Of a stretch of 45,000 nt of DNA, positions 20,339 to 39,145 are shown one piece after another. Source of the stretch: Neocallimastix lanati (nom. inval.). Lineage: Eukaryota > Neocallimastigomycota > Neocallimastigomycetes > Neocallimastigales > Neocallimastigaceae. The stretch's first letter is position 1. Each line of letters begins with the position of its first letter. Under the pieces are notes generated by a model. It searched no databases. It saw nothing but the letters and a program-made list of their open reading frames with translations, and was not told the origin of the DNA. The stretch lies in NCBI GenBank assembly GCA_016946835.1, contig JACVTC010000112.1, positions 125,001 through 170,000 on the forward strand. The letters are read 5' to 3'. Both the position numbers and the translations under genes were made by a program.

Positions 20339-23300
20339 TTAATTTGCAACATCATTACTAATTGGTATTTTCCCTTCCTTTAGTGAATTTTCTTTATTTA
20401 TATCTTCATCTGCTCTCAAAAGTGAAATCAACTCTGAATATAATTTTTCATATAGGAAAGGATCACCAGTTATACGTTTGAAACGAAGAGCATATATTTT
20501 TAATAGCCATACTTTACATACTTCAACTTCAAATTTCACATCGACATTATTAAAATCTTCATTTAATAAGTTACATTCAAAAAGATAATAATCAGAATTA
20601 CGAGCAAAATAAAATCTATTTTCATATACATTTTTCATTTCGTATAACGCCCAGCATAAATTTTGGAAAAGAGAAAATGCTGGTTTGGAAGTTGCAGTAG
20701 ATTTATTAAAGTTCAAACGAGTAGAGCGGATTGTTTTAGATGGTTTATGAATAAGATGCCACATTTCAATTTCATGATAGTTTGGTATAGCATCATCTTC
20801 AGGGCTATTAGAATCGCCAATAAAATCAAAAGAATCAGTTAGTATTTCCGACGGACTACTGATTTTTGAAGAAGTAGGACTAATATTAATAGATTTTGAA
20901 ATTTTCTTTGATTCCGTTTTAATTGGTGATGGTTTGTTAGGTTTAGGTTTATTATTCTGATTAATTGGCTTTGTAACTATTGGAATAGAAAATGCTGAAT
21001 TAGATCTTTTATGAGTTATATTTAAAGATGATGGATGATTTGGATTTAATGGTGATATTGGTCCAGCATTACCACTATTACCTTCAATACTTGGTGTAAC
21101 ATTAACAATAGTACTATTATTATTTTTCTTTTTATTAAGAAAACTTGTGAAGCCAAATGAACTACTTCTTCGAATTTCCTTATTTTGTTTTGATTCAACT
21201 TTTACTTTCTCTAATCCCGATTTATTGTTTAATCTTGTTCCAGAATTATTTCTATATAATAATTCATCAGTAATTTGACTCACTGATTTTGAGTATGACA
21301 TTAACGGTGTTACACCATCAATTTTATCGCATGATGAATTAATACTATCCTCTGAACTATTATTACTTTTATTTCTTTCTGAAATATTAACAATTGAATA
21401 ATATCTTGGATTTATACTAGGTCGTTCATCAACTGATGCAGTATTAATAACATTTTGGGAATATCCTACATTTGTATTTAATCGTAGAAAATGTCTATTT
21501 CTTGCAGTTTTATTGGATGAATGAGCAATATCTGAAACTGAATGATAATTTTCATTGTTCTTCATATTATCACCAAGGCCCTTATTTCCAGATTCCATTA
21601 AAGAGGAATATTTTTTGTTATGTATTTTTTGACTTAATGTTGAATCAACTAAAACACCTCCCCAAACATCCATATTTGGAATTTCACAACCAGTCATATT
21701 ACGGAATGGAGATTTTAAACTTTCAGGAGAGAGAGGACTCTTTGATGATGAATTATTCATTTTTCTTTTAATAATTTCATCAACTACATTACTTTTTCTT
21801 CTTTCATTACTTAATAATTGACAATCATTAATACTATTTTGAGAAATAGCCAAATTTAAATTACTTTCCTTCCTTTTAGGGGAAGTTGATTGTTCACGGA
21901 AAATATAAGATACATAACCATTACCTTTTGTAATACCAGAAACAATTTGTTCCATTTCTTGGGCATTAATTGGGAAAATTCTTATTGGCTTTTCAACTTC
22001 TTCATAATTAACCCATGGATCATCTCTTAGGTCATTAATACTAGCTCTTTTCTCTGGGTCCTTTACAAAAATTTTTGCCAATAACTTTGCCAAATCTTAT
22101 TTAATATTAAATTCAAATTATACAAAAATTTTATATTTATTTAATTTTTAATATTTACTTTTTTAAAAAAAAAAAAAAAAAAAAAAAGCATATATAAATA
22201 ATAATTTATTTAAATAAATATATTCTTTTTTACCTTTACTAAAGTAACTTGGAATCTTATAATCAATTTTTTTAATCCTTTTGTAAAGTGCATTAATACT
22301 CTTTCCATCAAAAGGTGGTTTACCTGTCATCATTACATATAATATAACCCCTAATGCCCATATATCTGATTTAACGCCAATATAAGGAATACCGGAAATT
22401 AATTCAATAGCTGCATAATTTGGTGTACCACAAAAAGTCTTTTTTGTTTTTTGGAAAATATATATATATAAAATATTAATATTTCTTCATTATATTTTAT
22501 TACATTAATATTAATATAGTATAAAATATTATATATTAATTCAAATTCATTTATGTTTATTATTCTATTTTTTTTTTTTTTTCTATTTTTTATTTTTTTT
22601 TATTACTGTCATATAGTCTTTGGTAGATCCGTCGAATGTTCTTCCTAAACCAAAATCAGTAATCAATATATTTTTATCTTTTGATAATAATAAGTTTTCA
22701 AGTTTAAGATCACGATGGACAACATTTGCCATATGACAATGATCAATAGCTGAAATAATTTGTCTAAAAAACTTTCTTGCTTCAGTTTCATTTAAATGTT
22801 TTTTTGTTAAAATATAGTCAATTAATTCACCACCTGGAGCATATTCCCTTTTTTAAAATAAATAAATAAAAAACATATATATGTATATTTATATATATAT
22901 TTTTTTAGAATTATTAATAAATATATAAATATAGAGATATAATAATATTAATTATCTTATTTTTAAATACATCCTTACATAACAATTAATGTTTCATCTT
23001 CACTTTCAATTACTTGATATATTTTAATAATATTAGGATGATCTAAACGCATCATTAATTGAACTTCATTTTGTAATTGTTCATAATATGATGGAAGAGG
23101 TATTAATGAATGATCTTTTAAAAAAATATTATCATCATTACTATTAGAACTAGATGATTTTTCTGAATTTGAACTATCATTAAGGTTTTTAAGTGGGGTA
23201 CAAACATCTTCCGTATCATTAATTACATGATTTTGTTGATTACTATCTAAAGAAAATTTGCGTTCTTTTTCTGAAGTAATTAAATTGTTTGAAATATGGA

Positions 23301-23835
23301 TTGCTCTACTGCTACTATCCACAGAAAATTTTCTATCATTTGCATGTAATATTGGATTAAATTTACTACTTTCTTCTAATTTTTTACTAAACTCACTGTC
23401 TTCTTTCATACGTTTGTCTTGTGATTCTTTTATTTCTTGAGGTTCCTCTTTCAATTCATTATTACCAAGAATATTATTAGTTGAGTTTTTCTCTCTAGAT
23501 AAATTATGCTTATCATCAGTGGAGGTTGTTATGCTTTCCTTTTTTTCTGAAATTTTTTGTTCAGAATTATTATTTATGTTTGTATTACTATTTTCATTTG
23601 ATAATTCTTCCTCTTCTTCAAGAATTGTTGAGTGATTATAAGTACATTTTCTTATTTCGCATGGCTCAATTGTACTTGAAAATGTGGAAGATTCACTTGA
23701 TTGTTCTGAAAATATATTAGAATCTTTATTAACAGTATTTTTTATTATTGAATCTGAATTTGTATGAGCATCACTTGTTGAATTTGTAGTAGCATTTATA
23801 CCATTGATATTATTATTATTAGTTGGAACACCTTT

Positions 23836-23867
<32 letters not shown>

Positions 23868-24321
23868 CTACTCCCTTAAATGAAGGTATTTTACAATATC
23901 TACCATCTATTTCATTTTTTTTATTGTAATCTATTTCAACATTTGGATCGCATTCAATTTTCGGTGCACTATGTCGATGAACAGCATGTTCTATAGCTTT
24001 CTTTTTTTTATATTCTTCATGTTCACGTCTCTTTCTATATATTTCTTTAGTTTCTTCAGTTTTTTTGTTTTTTTCTTCTAACTGTCTCTTATTAATTATT
24101 TTAATAGCAACCTTTTTACATATCGCAATTTAAATATTATAAATATTTATAATTAAAATTAATTCATAATAATATTATCCAAATAAATTTAATTATTTAT
24201 AATGTATTATTAATGAAAAATAATTTAAATAAAAATTTTTATTCGGTATATTTATTGTAAGTTATGAGCAAAAATCAATAAGTTATTAATATTATAAGAA
24301 AAAATTAATTCATTAATTAAT

Positions 24322-24352
<31 letters not shown>

Positions 24353-24371
24353 ATAATAATAATAATAACAA

Positions 24372-24463
<92 letters not shown>

Positions 24464-24667
24464 TTGAATTTTTTATATAATGAACATTTTTATATTAATT
24501 TTATATAATATAAAATTTTTATGAATTATTATATATTATATTATGATTCAAAGTGATACCTCTTCTTTTGTGATTTTATTATATCCAATTTTTACTTTTG
24601 AAAATGCTCCTTGTCCAATTGTTCTACCGATTGTATATTCTCCAATAGTTTTCCTTTTCGAGAGCAT
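20339..24667 (-). CDS. MARK/PAR-1/KIN1-like Ser/Thr protein kinase with KA1 domain and large N-lobe insertion
   Basis: Five exons: 24667-24560, 24111-22979, 22847-22607, 22438-22234, 22095-20339. GT-AG junctions, phases close: 3444 nt, 1147 aa. Kinase landmarks: glycine loop G18-Q-G20, VAIK Lys40, HRD Asp460 (VVHRDLKLEN), DFG Asp478, and activation loop T495-FCGTP, where Thr495 corresponds to the LKB1-type site of MARKs. The domain ends near 594 (DLRDDPWVNYEE). Residues ~1019-1125 are a KA1 domain (RSTRLNFNK, FEVEVCKVW, ALRFKRITGDPF), which binds acidic membrane lipids and can autoinhibit. Two oddities. About 320 Ser/Asn/Glu-rich residues are inserted between Lys40 and the helix-C Glu (~385, QLQNEVQLMMRLDHPN). 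The APE motif reads AIE. The 425 residues between kinase and KA1 are Ser/Asn-rich and disordered. The expected role is cell polarity or growth control at the membrane. Confidence 0.93.
24353..24461. repeat. (AAT)n microsatellite in kinase intron 1
   Basis: Imperfect AAT array of about 36 units, preceded by an A-rich run, wholly inside the 448-bp first intron of the kinase gene, so its length does not affect the protein. Confidence 0.95.
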
Positions 24668-25140
24668 TATAACTAGAAAAATGTTAATAATTTAATTTTC
24701 CCCTTTTTTTTTTTTTTTGTTTTTTTGTTTTTTTTTTTTGTTTGTTTGTTTGTTTTGTTTGCTTGTTTGTTTTTATTTTGTTTTTAATTTTTTATTTTTT
24801 TATTTAGTTATTTTTATTTTTTTTTTCTTTTTGTTGTATGTTCTTATTTGTTTTTTCTTGTAATTTTCTTAATAATATTGATTTTTTATTTTTTTTTTTT
24901 TTTTTATTTAATTTTTATTTATTGATATAATAAAATATATATTATATTTCTTCACATTTTCTTTATTATATCTCTTTCTTTTGAAATATATGTTTATAAT
25001 ATAATCCAATTCAATACTTCAATATATAGTTCAATGTAGAAGAAAATTAATTAATAATAATTTAAAGTTAGAAAATAACATAATATATAATATAATAAAT
25101 AATTTCCTTTTATTAATTTACTATTGATTTTATTATCAAT

Positions 25141-25174
<34 letters not shown>

Positions 25175-26741
25175 TATTATTATTATTAATAAAAATATGT
25201 TATAAAATAAATAATAATATTTATTAATTTTTAAGATAGTAATTATAATTAATACAATTTAAAAATATATATTCCTTATAACATACTTTTTTTTTAAGAA
25301 AAAAAAATTAGAAGTCAATTACGTTATATATATATATAATGTAATAGAATAACTTTGTATAAAAATACAAATTATTATTAGTACATGAAGTTATTAGTTA
25401 ATAAAACTCTTTTAATGAATAATATATACTCCAAATTTAATAAAATTAAAGTATCTCAAAAACTTTATAATTTAATATAAAAAAATTGATAATAATAATC
25501 ATAAATATTATATTAATTATATCTTAATAAAAATAACTTTTTTATCATAACTAGAATTTATTTTTGTTATGGGAAAAAAATTAAATTGTAATTTTAATAT
25601 TAAAAAAAAAATTGATTTTCCAACATTTATCTTTACAAACATAAAAAAAATTTAAGAAAATAAAAAATAGCTATAAATATTAAATTTGATATAACTCTCT
25701 TTCCTTCTATGTTAAAATATATATTTCTTATGGTTTAGTCAAATATATCTGTTGCAACTTCCGTAATATAAAAAGTGATTGAGATAATCATTTTATTTTA
25801 AATATCTTATATAATAAAAAAATTTTCAGCACATATTAAATAAAGGGTCTTTACTTTAACTAAAAGTTTATAATTATATTTCTATATTTATAATATTTAA
25901 AAATAAATATATATATGAATTAAAAATCACAATAACAATCATAAAATGAAATTGGATATTATAATAATTAATAATTAATGTAAATATTTGAAAAATTACA
26001 AAGTAAATTTACTATTTATTTTAGTTTTTAATATTTTATAATTATATAATAATAATAATAATAATTAAAAATATATATTTATAAGAATTCATATTTTAAA
26101 AAATAAAATATGAATTCTTATATATATTATTAAAGTTCAAAGATAAATTAATGAAATATGAAATAATTTATACTACTAGAGTTTAATAATTATAAATTTT
26201 TTTAAAATCTTAATATTATATATAATAAATATTGTTAATTTTAATAAAAAAGTATATATATTTTTAAATATAAAAAAAAATAGAAATAATTGAAAAATTG
26301 TAATACTTAAAATATCTATTTACATAAGATATTTATTTTTATTTAAATATTTATTTAATATTCATAAATTTATTTATTTATTTATTTAGTTTATTCATTT
26401 ATTAATATATTAGAAAAATTATATTAGAAAATTAAATACAATAATTTATATATAAATAAAAAACAAAAAAATTACATACTATTATTTATTGAATAGTATA
26501 AAAAACATTTTTTTTTTTTTTTTTTAGAAAGAGAAAACATTTATTATTAATTATTAAATATTAAAAATGTTAATATAGTGAATATTGAAGTTAATGAAGC
26601 AATGAAAATAAAGTAAAATTCTTAAAAAAAAATTACAGCATTTTGATGTGAATTGAAATCATTTCTACAAAAAATATTTAAAATAAAACAAAAATGAATA
26701 GGTAATAATCTAAAAAAAAAATAATAATAATAATAATAAAT

Positions 26742-26744
<3 letters not shown>
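24668..26744. other. AT-rich intergenic DNA upstream of the kinase
   Basis: T-rich stretch at 24703-24905 just upstream of the kinase start (5' UTR/promoter region on the minus strand), a T run at about 25142-25172 followed by (ATT)n, and a hairpin-forming inverted repeat at 26080-26122. No coding segment seen. Confidence 0.6.
26080..26122. repeat. Perfect inverted repeat, 19-bp arms, 5-nt loop
   Basis: The arm 26080-26098 (TATAAGAATTCATATTTTA) is exactly complementary to 26104-26122, with five A between. It lies in gene-free DNA. It could be a small hairpin element, a terminator-like structure or a replication-slippage product; nothing decides between them. Confidence 0.85.
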
Positions 26745-26809
<65 letters not shown>

Positions 26810-28243
26810 CTAGGAATAAACTTTATTAAATAATATTTTTTTTAAAAAATACATGAAATTTAAATACATGAAATTATTTTTTATATTAATATTAAAAAAC
26901 TACGTTATGAGATTCGAGGACGAAAAGGCCTCTAACTCTTCCCATTCATCGAAGATAACTCCATGTGGATGAAAATTATCATTCGAATCTGTATCAGAAT
27001 TTCTTCTTTGCCTTATCGTTACGACGTCGACGCTCTTGACAACGGTAGGTCTAACACTATACAAATCGATCATGGTGTAAAAATCACCAATCACAATAGG
27101 CATAACGTTAGTAAGGAATTCCGCAAGCCCCACAAAATATGAAATCGGGAAAGAAGACTCGTTCGAAGGTGATTGAAAAATATTATTAATATATCGCCTT
27201 CTTTCCCCCGAGCCGATCTTTAAGATTTCAAATACTGCATTTCCGCCAAGAAGGAGACACAGCACGTAAAAATTGATATTATCATCAAAATCTTCCTCTT
27301 TATCATCAGGAATGTTCAATGATTTCTCATGAACAATTAGAGAAAAATTAATAAAAATTTCATCAACAAAGGGAATGAAATGTTGCCTAAATTCTTCAAA
27401 TTTAGGACATAAAAGTATCCAGTGTGTAAAACTAGGTATGCTGTTACTCTCACCACAACAAGGGCAGTATGTTGGGCAATTTTCTGATACTAGATTACTT
27501 TTAACATACGTTTTTACATCAAATTTGAATCCACATTTAATTCGTCCAATCCAAAAAAATCCAAGAGAAAATTGTGAATATTTAAGTGATAGACGTTGAA
27601 TAAATTTTTTAAAACCAAATTTAAATTTCTTGTATTTTGAAGATGTGATCGCAGGAGTGCTTGAATAATGAATATTTTCCCAGTAAAACTTCCTTATTTC
27701 TCCAGGAAGTTTATTATTGTGCTTGTGTACTGCTAAACTCCGTGCTTTTTTCGTCCATGAATAGTGAGAAAGTGTAGGTATATTTTTGACTAAATGAGAA
27801 ATAATACAAGAAGAATCTTTCCACTTTTTAAAGCATCGAATCATCGCCTTAGCACAAAAACTAGCTATAGGAGGTATAGAAAGTTCCTTAGACATATTGT
27901 AAATTGAAGTATTGGAGGTTTTATTTTTAAACCCGAAACTCCAATACAAACCTCGATTAAAAGCAGTTTGAGCTTTTTCAGTATTCTTTTTATTTGAACC
28001 AAGTAAGGGAGCATAATAAAGAACTGAACTAAGGACAAAAGAAACTAGTATACGAGTTTTAAAGTAGAAAGGAACATTCCTATTGGTTAAAAATCTAAAA
28101 AAAGAGTTAACTGTATAATTAATTTTACTGTTCATCTTCGCAATAATAGGTTTTAAATCCAACGATTCATTAAAAGGTATACCAAGATATGAATATTGAT
28201 TATAAATAAATAAATTCTTAATTTTACTTTCAAAACAATATTA
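26745..28243 (-). mobile_element. 5'-truncated LINE (non-LTR retrotransposon), C-terminal part with A62 tail
   Basis: On the minus strand an open frame starts after a stop near 28243 and ends at 26900. It begins in the last part of the reverse transcriptase (YNQYSYLGIPFNESLDLKP; YLGIPF is a typical LINE motif) and continues through the post-RT region for ~420 residues with no stop or frameshift. A C-x2-C-x10-H-x4-C cluster (C233, C236, H247, C252 counted from the Leu codon at 28162) is the C-terminal zinc motif common in LINEs. A short 3' UTR (~93 bp) leads to a T62 run on the plus strand, i.e. a 62-nt A tail. Endonuclease and most of the RT are absent, as expected for incomplete reverse transcription. 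The intact frame and long tail suggest a young insertion. Confidence 0.9.
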
Positions 28244-28431
28244 ATATAAAAATTAATGATAAAATATAAAAATTTGAACTAGCATAAGAAATTATGGTTT
28301 AATTAAATAATAAATATCCAGTAAGTAAAAATTTTAAAGTCATTTAAATCAAATCAATTAAAATAAATATAAATTTTGGACTATAATTTATTATATGTTA
28401 TTTTTATAAATATTTCATATAATTTTTATTT

Positions 28432-28475
<44 letters not shown>

Positions 28476-29083
28476 TTGTTGTTGTTGTTGTTGTTATCAT
28501 TATCATTCTATATATATATAATAAAATAAATATTATCTTCTACTCTATTTTAAAAAAAAATAAAATAAAAATAAAAAAATTATAAATATACACATATTTT
28601 TATTATTAATAAAAATTAAAAAAATAATAATAATAATAATAATAATAAAAATAATAAAAATTAAAATAAAAAGGATTAATTAAAAATGATAATACTATTA
28701 TTAAAGGTATTTCAATATAATAAAAATAAAAATAAAAAAAATTAAAATATTTTCTTTTAAAATTATTAAATTAATTATTGTAATCATAATAATTTTTATT
28801 ATTAGTACAATAAACCTAATTTAACAAATATATTTATAAATAAAATAAAGAAAAATTAAATTAAAAAAAAAGGAAAAATAAAAAAATAGATATGAAAATT
28901 ATAAAAATAAAAAAAATAAAATGAAATAAAATAAATAAAACAGAATAAATAAATAAATAAATAAAAAAATAAAATAAAAAAAAAAATAAAAAAAAAAAAG
29001 ATATAAAAGAAAAAGAATAATAGATATAGAATAACAGAAAAGAAAAAGAAAAAAATCATAATATATTTAGGAATTTTTTTTTT
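28244..29083. other. AT-rich intergenic DNA
   Basis: Contains T41 at 28434-28474 followed by about seven GTT units, an (AAT)n run near 28626-28650, and (AAAT)n/(AAATA)n stretches near 28900-28990. Open frames here are low-complexity Phe/Lys/Tyr artefacts. The right end is the 3' flank of the Myb gene. Confidence 0.7.
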
Positions 29084-35074
<5,991 letters not shown>

Positions 35075-36530
35075 TTTCAGTTTATACACTAGTTCCTTTC
35101 TAAAATTAAAAATGTATATAAGGTTACATAATGTTATTAATATATATATATAATAATTTTAGTGCTAATTTTTTTTTTATATATTAATTGACACAATAAA
35201 ATAATTTTTAACATATTTTATTTATATTATAAATATTTTATGTTATTTACTATCAAAATTTATCTGGAATAAATACTACTGCATATACAACACTTGGAAT
35301 AACTAAATTTAATGAATTATTTTAAATAAAAATAAAATAAATAAATTTATTTTTATTCTTTTTTTCTTCTTTTACTTTTTTTTTTTTTTTAATAAAAGCA
35401 TAAAATAAATATAATATTCTCACTTTTTTTTCCTTTCTAATAAAAAAAAGTTTTTATTCTTTTTATTATTTTCTCTTTTTTTTTTTTTAATATGTATATA
35501 AAACTTTAAATCTTAATTATTTCTATATTCTTTAATTTTTTAATTTCAAATAAAATTTAAAATCAAAGAAAAAAAGGTTTATTGAATTAAAAAAAAAAAA
35601 ATGAGAGAAAATGTTTCGGTTATAAAAAAAATTTCTTAAAAATAATAACAGAAAAGTATAAATTGTTTTAAAAATATATATATATTAATATAAAAAGTTT
35701 TATAACAATTTTTCAAGTATAAAGTTTGCTTTATTAATATTATTATTTTTAATACTATTTTTTTAAAAAAAAAAAATTAAGACTTTTTTTTATGATATAT
35801 GAAATTTGAAATTTTCGCAAAAAAAAAAGAAAATAATTTTTATGTTTTTATTTTTTTTAAAATAGAAAAAAAATTTTAAAAAAAAAATAATTGAAAATTA
35901 ATATATTATTCAATATAAATTAATATATGTTGATATATAATAGAATGTATTCTATAATTATTAAAAATAAAAGTTTTAAAAAAATTTTTAAATATTGTTT
36001 ATGAATATATTAATTTTAAAATTATAATAAATATAATATATTTAGGATATATAATATGAATATATATCGAATATTTAAAAGTTACATTAATAGAATATAT
36101 AAATAAATATTTAATAATGAAGCCTTAAAATATAAAAATTGAAAGTATATTTATATTAAAGTATTAATAATAAAAAAAATATTATAAATATTAATATAAA
36201 AAATATTAATATAAAAAAAAGGAAGACATGAAAAAGATAAAAATATATATATCAGAATAAAAGTTAATAAATATTAATTAGATATGTTATTAAAAATTAT
36301 TGGTAAATAAAAATTTTTATATTATTTTTTATTTATGAAAAATTTTAATATTTTAATTTTAAAAAAATTTCTTTTTTTAAAAAAAAATTAATTTTTAAAT
36401 ACTATATATTATAATATATTATAATATATTATATAACTTGAAAAAAAACTTTAATTTTTTTTTTCAAATTTTAAAGTCATATTTATTCATTTATTCCATC
36501 ACGACAGTTTTATTAAGAATTGCAGGTATT

Positions 36531-36570
36531 ATTTTCTTATTTCAATACAAATGTATTGAAATAAGAAAAT
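36531..36570. repeat. Perfect inverted repeat, 19-bp arms, 2-nt spacer
   Basis: The arm ATTTTCTTATTTCAATACA is exactly complementary to the other arm, with only AA between. Near-zero spacing makes it a cruciform-prone palindrome in gene-free DNA. Confidence 0.9.
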
Positions 36571-36672
36571 TAATGGTTTATTATAATTTATTCTCTCTTG
36601 ATAAAATAATTAATTAAAAATATCAAAGAATTATATGAGACTTATTAAAGAAAATAAACAATAAAATAATTA

Positions 36673-36754
36673 TAATAAAATAAAGAATATGGTTTTTTTA
36701 ATATTATTTTGTTAATAAAATAAAGAATATGGTTTTTTTAATATTATTTTTGTT
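36673..36754. repeat. 40-bp tandem duplication
   Basis: Two adjacent copies of a 40-bp unit containing AAAGAATATGGTTTTTTTAA, identical except for one extra T near the end of the second copy. A recent local duplication. Confidence 0.9.
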
Positions 36755-37354
36755 AACACAATAATTTCAAATATATATATATATATATTTTCACTTCTAC
36801 ACAAAAATTATTAGAACGATACTTTACATTTTATCATTTTATTATTAATCAATATAATTTTATTGATAAATTATAAAAAAATCTAGCTTTCAATTATGCT
36901 ACTATTATTATTAATTTACATTTATTATTTTTCTAATAATAATTATTATAAAAACAATTGAATTAAAAACATATACTATAAAAACTTTAAAATATTCAAT
37001 TAATAATTTTAGTAATATGAAATATTGAGTTAAACTACCATTAAAATATTACAACAGATTATCTATATTAGTAGTACATTTTAAACCATTATAGTATTAG
37101 TTTATATTAAGAGTTAACTAATATTTTTATAGATATAAATCATGTACATTTAATAAAAGTGACTATAAATAACATTATAAGTGTTAGGAAGAAGAAAATA
37201 ATATACGATGAAATTTTTATTTATTTATTTTATTTATTTATATATTAAATTTAGTTTATATTTATTCAAATTTTTTATTTAACATAAATTTATGAAACTA
37301 ATATCAGCTTTCTCAAGCTTAATAATAAAAAAGTAAGGTTTATTTTATGTAAAA

Positions 37355-37389
<35 letters not shown>

Positions 37390-38288
37390 CATTTAATATA
37401 TTTATATTTTACATTAAATTTTTATTTTTTATTTTATTGTTGAATAATTATATTGCAATTTATTAATATTGGACAGTATATTCGCTTATTTAATTTATTT
37501 AATAAATAAAAAAAATTTTTTTTAATGTATATGTATTTTAATATTTTATAACTTTAATACTATTTAATACTGCTAATCATATTAATATGATAAAAAAATT
37601 AAATAATAAAAAAATAATATCTAAGAAAAATTAGTTTAATAGAAGTTTAAAATACAAATTTCAAACTTTAAATTATAACTTTACAGTTAAAAAAAAAAAT
37701 AAAAATAAGGCATAAAAAGGTATTGCTTGTAATAAAAACAAAACATGTTTATTTATACTTTATTTAATTCTAGTGCATATAAAAATAATGATATAAAATA
37801 ATACTTAAAAATAATAAATTAATAATTACTAATAACATATATTTTACTAATAAAACCATGTAATATGATTAAATACTTTTTATTTGAATTTAAACTAATT
37901 TATTTGAATTTAAACTAATAAATATATCATGAATTATTCTTAATGAAGTCATACAATAAATTTATTTACATTTAGATAATAAATATTATATTTCTACAAT
38001 ACTATTGAATTATTATTTATTAATTTTTAAAATACAAAAGACGTATTTATTATTTTTGCATTAAAATTTGCTTAAATATATTAGCTTGTATAAGCTTTTT
38101 AAATCTACTTTGTTTAAAACTAAAAAATGATAATTTTTATTATATATAAAATGTTTCTTTTTATGTATTAATAAGTATTTTAATATATCTATAATCAAAT
38201 TTTTAATTTTTTATACATTTTACATTTGAATATTAATAATTATTTACATTGATAAAAATACATTTAATACATAATAAATATTATTTTT

Positions 38289-38355
<67 letters not shown>

Positions 38356-39145
38356 TTTTTTTTTTTTTTTTTTTAATTAACTTTTATATTGATTATTTTG
38401 GCCAATCTTTTTGAAGATTATTTAAACTATTAATAAAAAAAAAATGGTTATTTAAAAATTATATATGAATTATATTATATATAAATTTAAATTATTATTT
38501 AAAAACCGTCCATAAATGATGTATAAATTTTAAAAACAATTAAAATTTTATCCAATAAAAGTGTTGACATTTCATCCAATCAAAAATGAAAATCTTTTTT
38601 TTTAAATTCTAAATTTTAAAATAGAAGAAAAAAAAAGAAATTCAAATTACAATAAACAATATATTATGGAGTATGTTTTTGCTTTTATTAAGAAAAAAAT
38701 GTTTAAAAGGATTAGAAAATGGTATTTTAATGTTTCCATATAAATTCTTTATATTATATTAAAATACATTAAATTTTTATACATAATGTAATGGTGTTTT
38801 ATAATTATTTTGTATTAATATAAAATACTAAATCAGAGAATTGAAACTAAATATATTTATTTCTATTATATTAATAAATAATCTTTATTTATTAACAATT
38901 TTAACAATATTTGTTTTATTATGATAATAATAATAATAATAATATTAAAAAAAAAAAAAATTATTCTTATATCCAATGTTATAAAATGAATAATTTCATA
39001 AAGACTTTTATAGTAATATTAATTTTAAAATATCTGAATTTTTAAAATCTTTTATTCATTCATTTATATATTCATTTATTTATTTATTTATATTTATTTA
39101 TTTATTTATTTTATTTTCATTTATGTCATAGTTTAACATACATAC

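Larger units (their letters stand above)
35285..39145. other. AT-rich gene-free DNA
   Basis: No coding segment recognised on either strand over about 3.9 kb. It includes a 40-nt perfect hairpin (36531-36570), a 40-bp tandem duplication (36673-36754), a 20-bp tandem duplication (about 37880-37920), and (TTTA)n at 38286-38356 followed by a T run. The first few hundred bases are the 5' flank of the Myb gene. Confidence 0.6.

Noticed and set aside
21472-21771. Plus-strand frame inside the kinase last exon
   Set aside because: Antisense shadow of the minus-strand coding exon, whose frame is supported by KA1 and kinase motifs.
28856-29059. Phe-rich minus-strand frame
   Set aside because: Generated by A-rich low-complexity DNA downstream of the Myb gene stop; no domain, no splice logic.
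35245-35325. Exon reading LVIPSVVYAVVFIPDKF upstream of the Myb gene
   Set aside because: It looks protein-like, but it is only 22 codons between stops, ends in TGA, and cannot be joined in frame to the acceptor at 35101. It may be a relic or chance.
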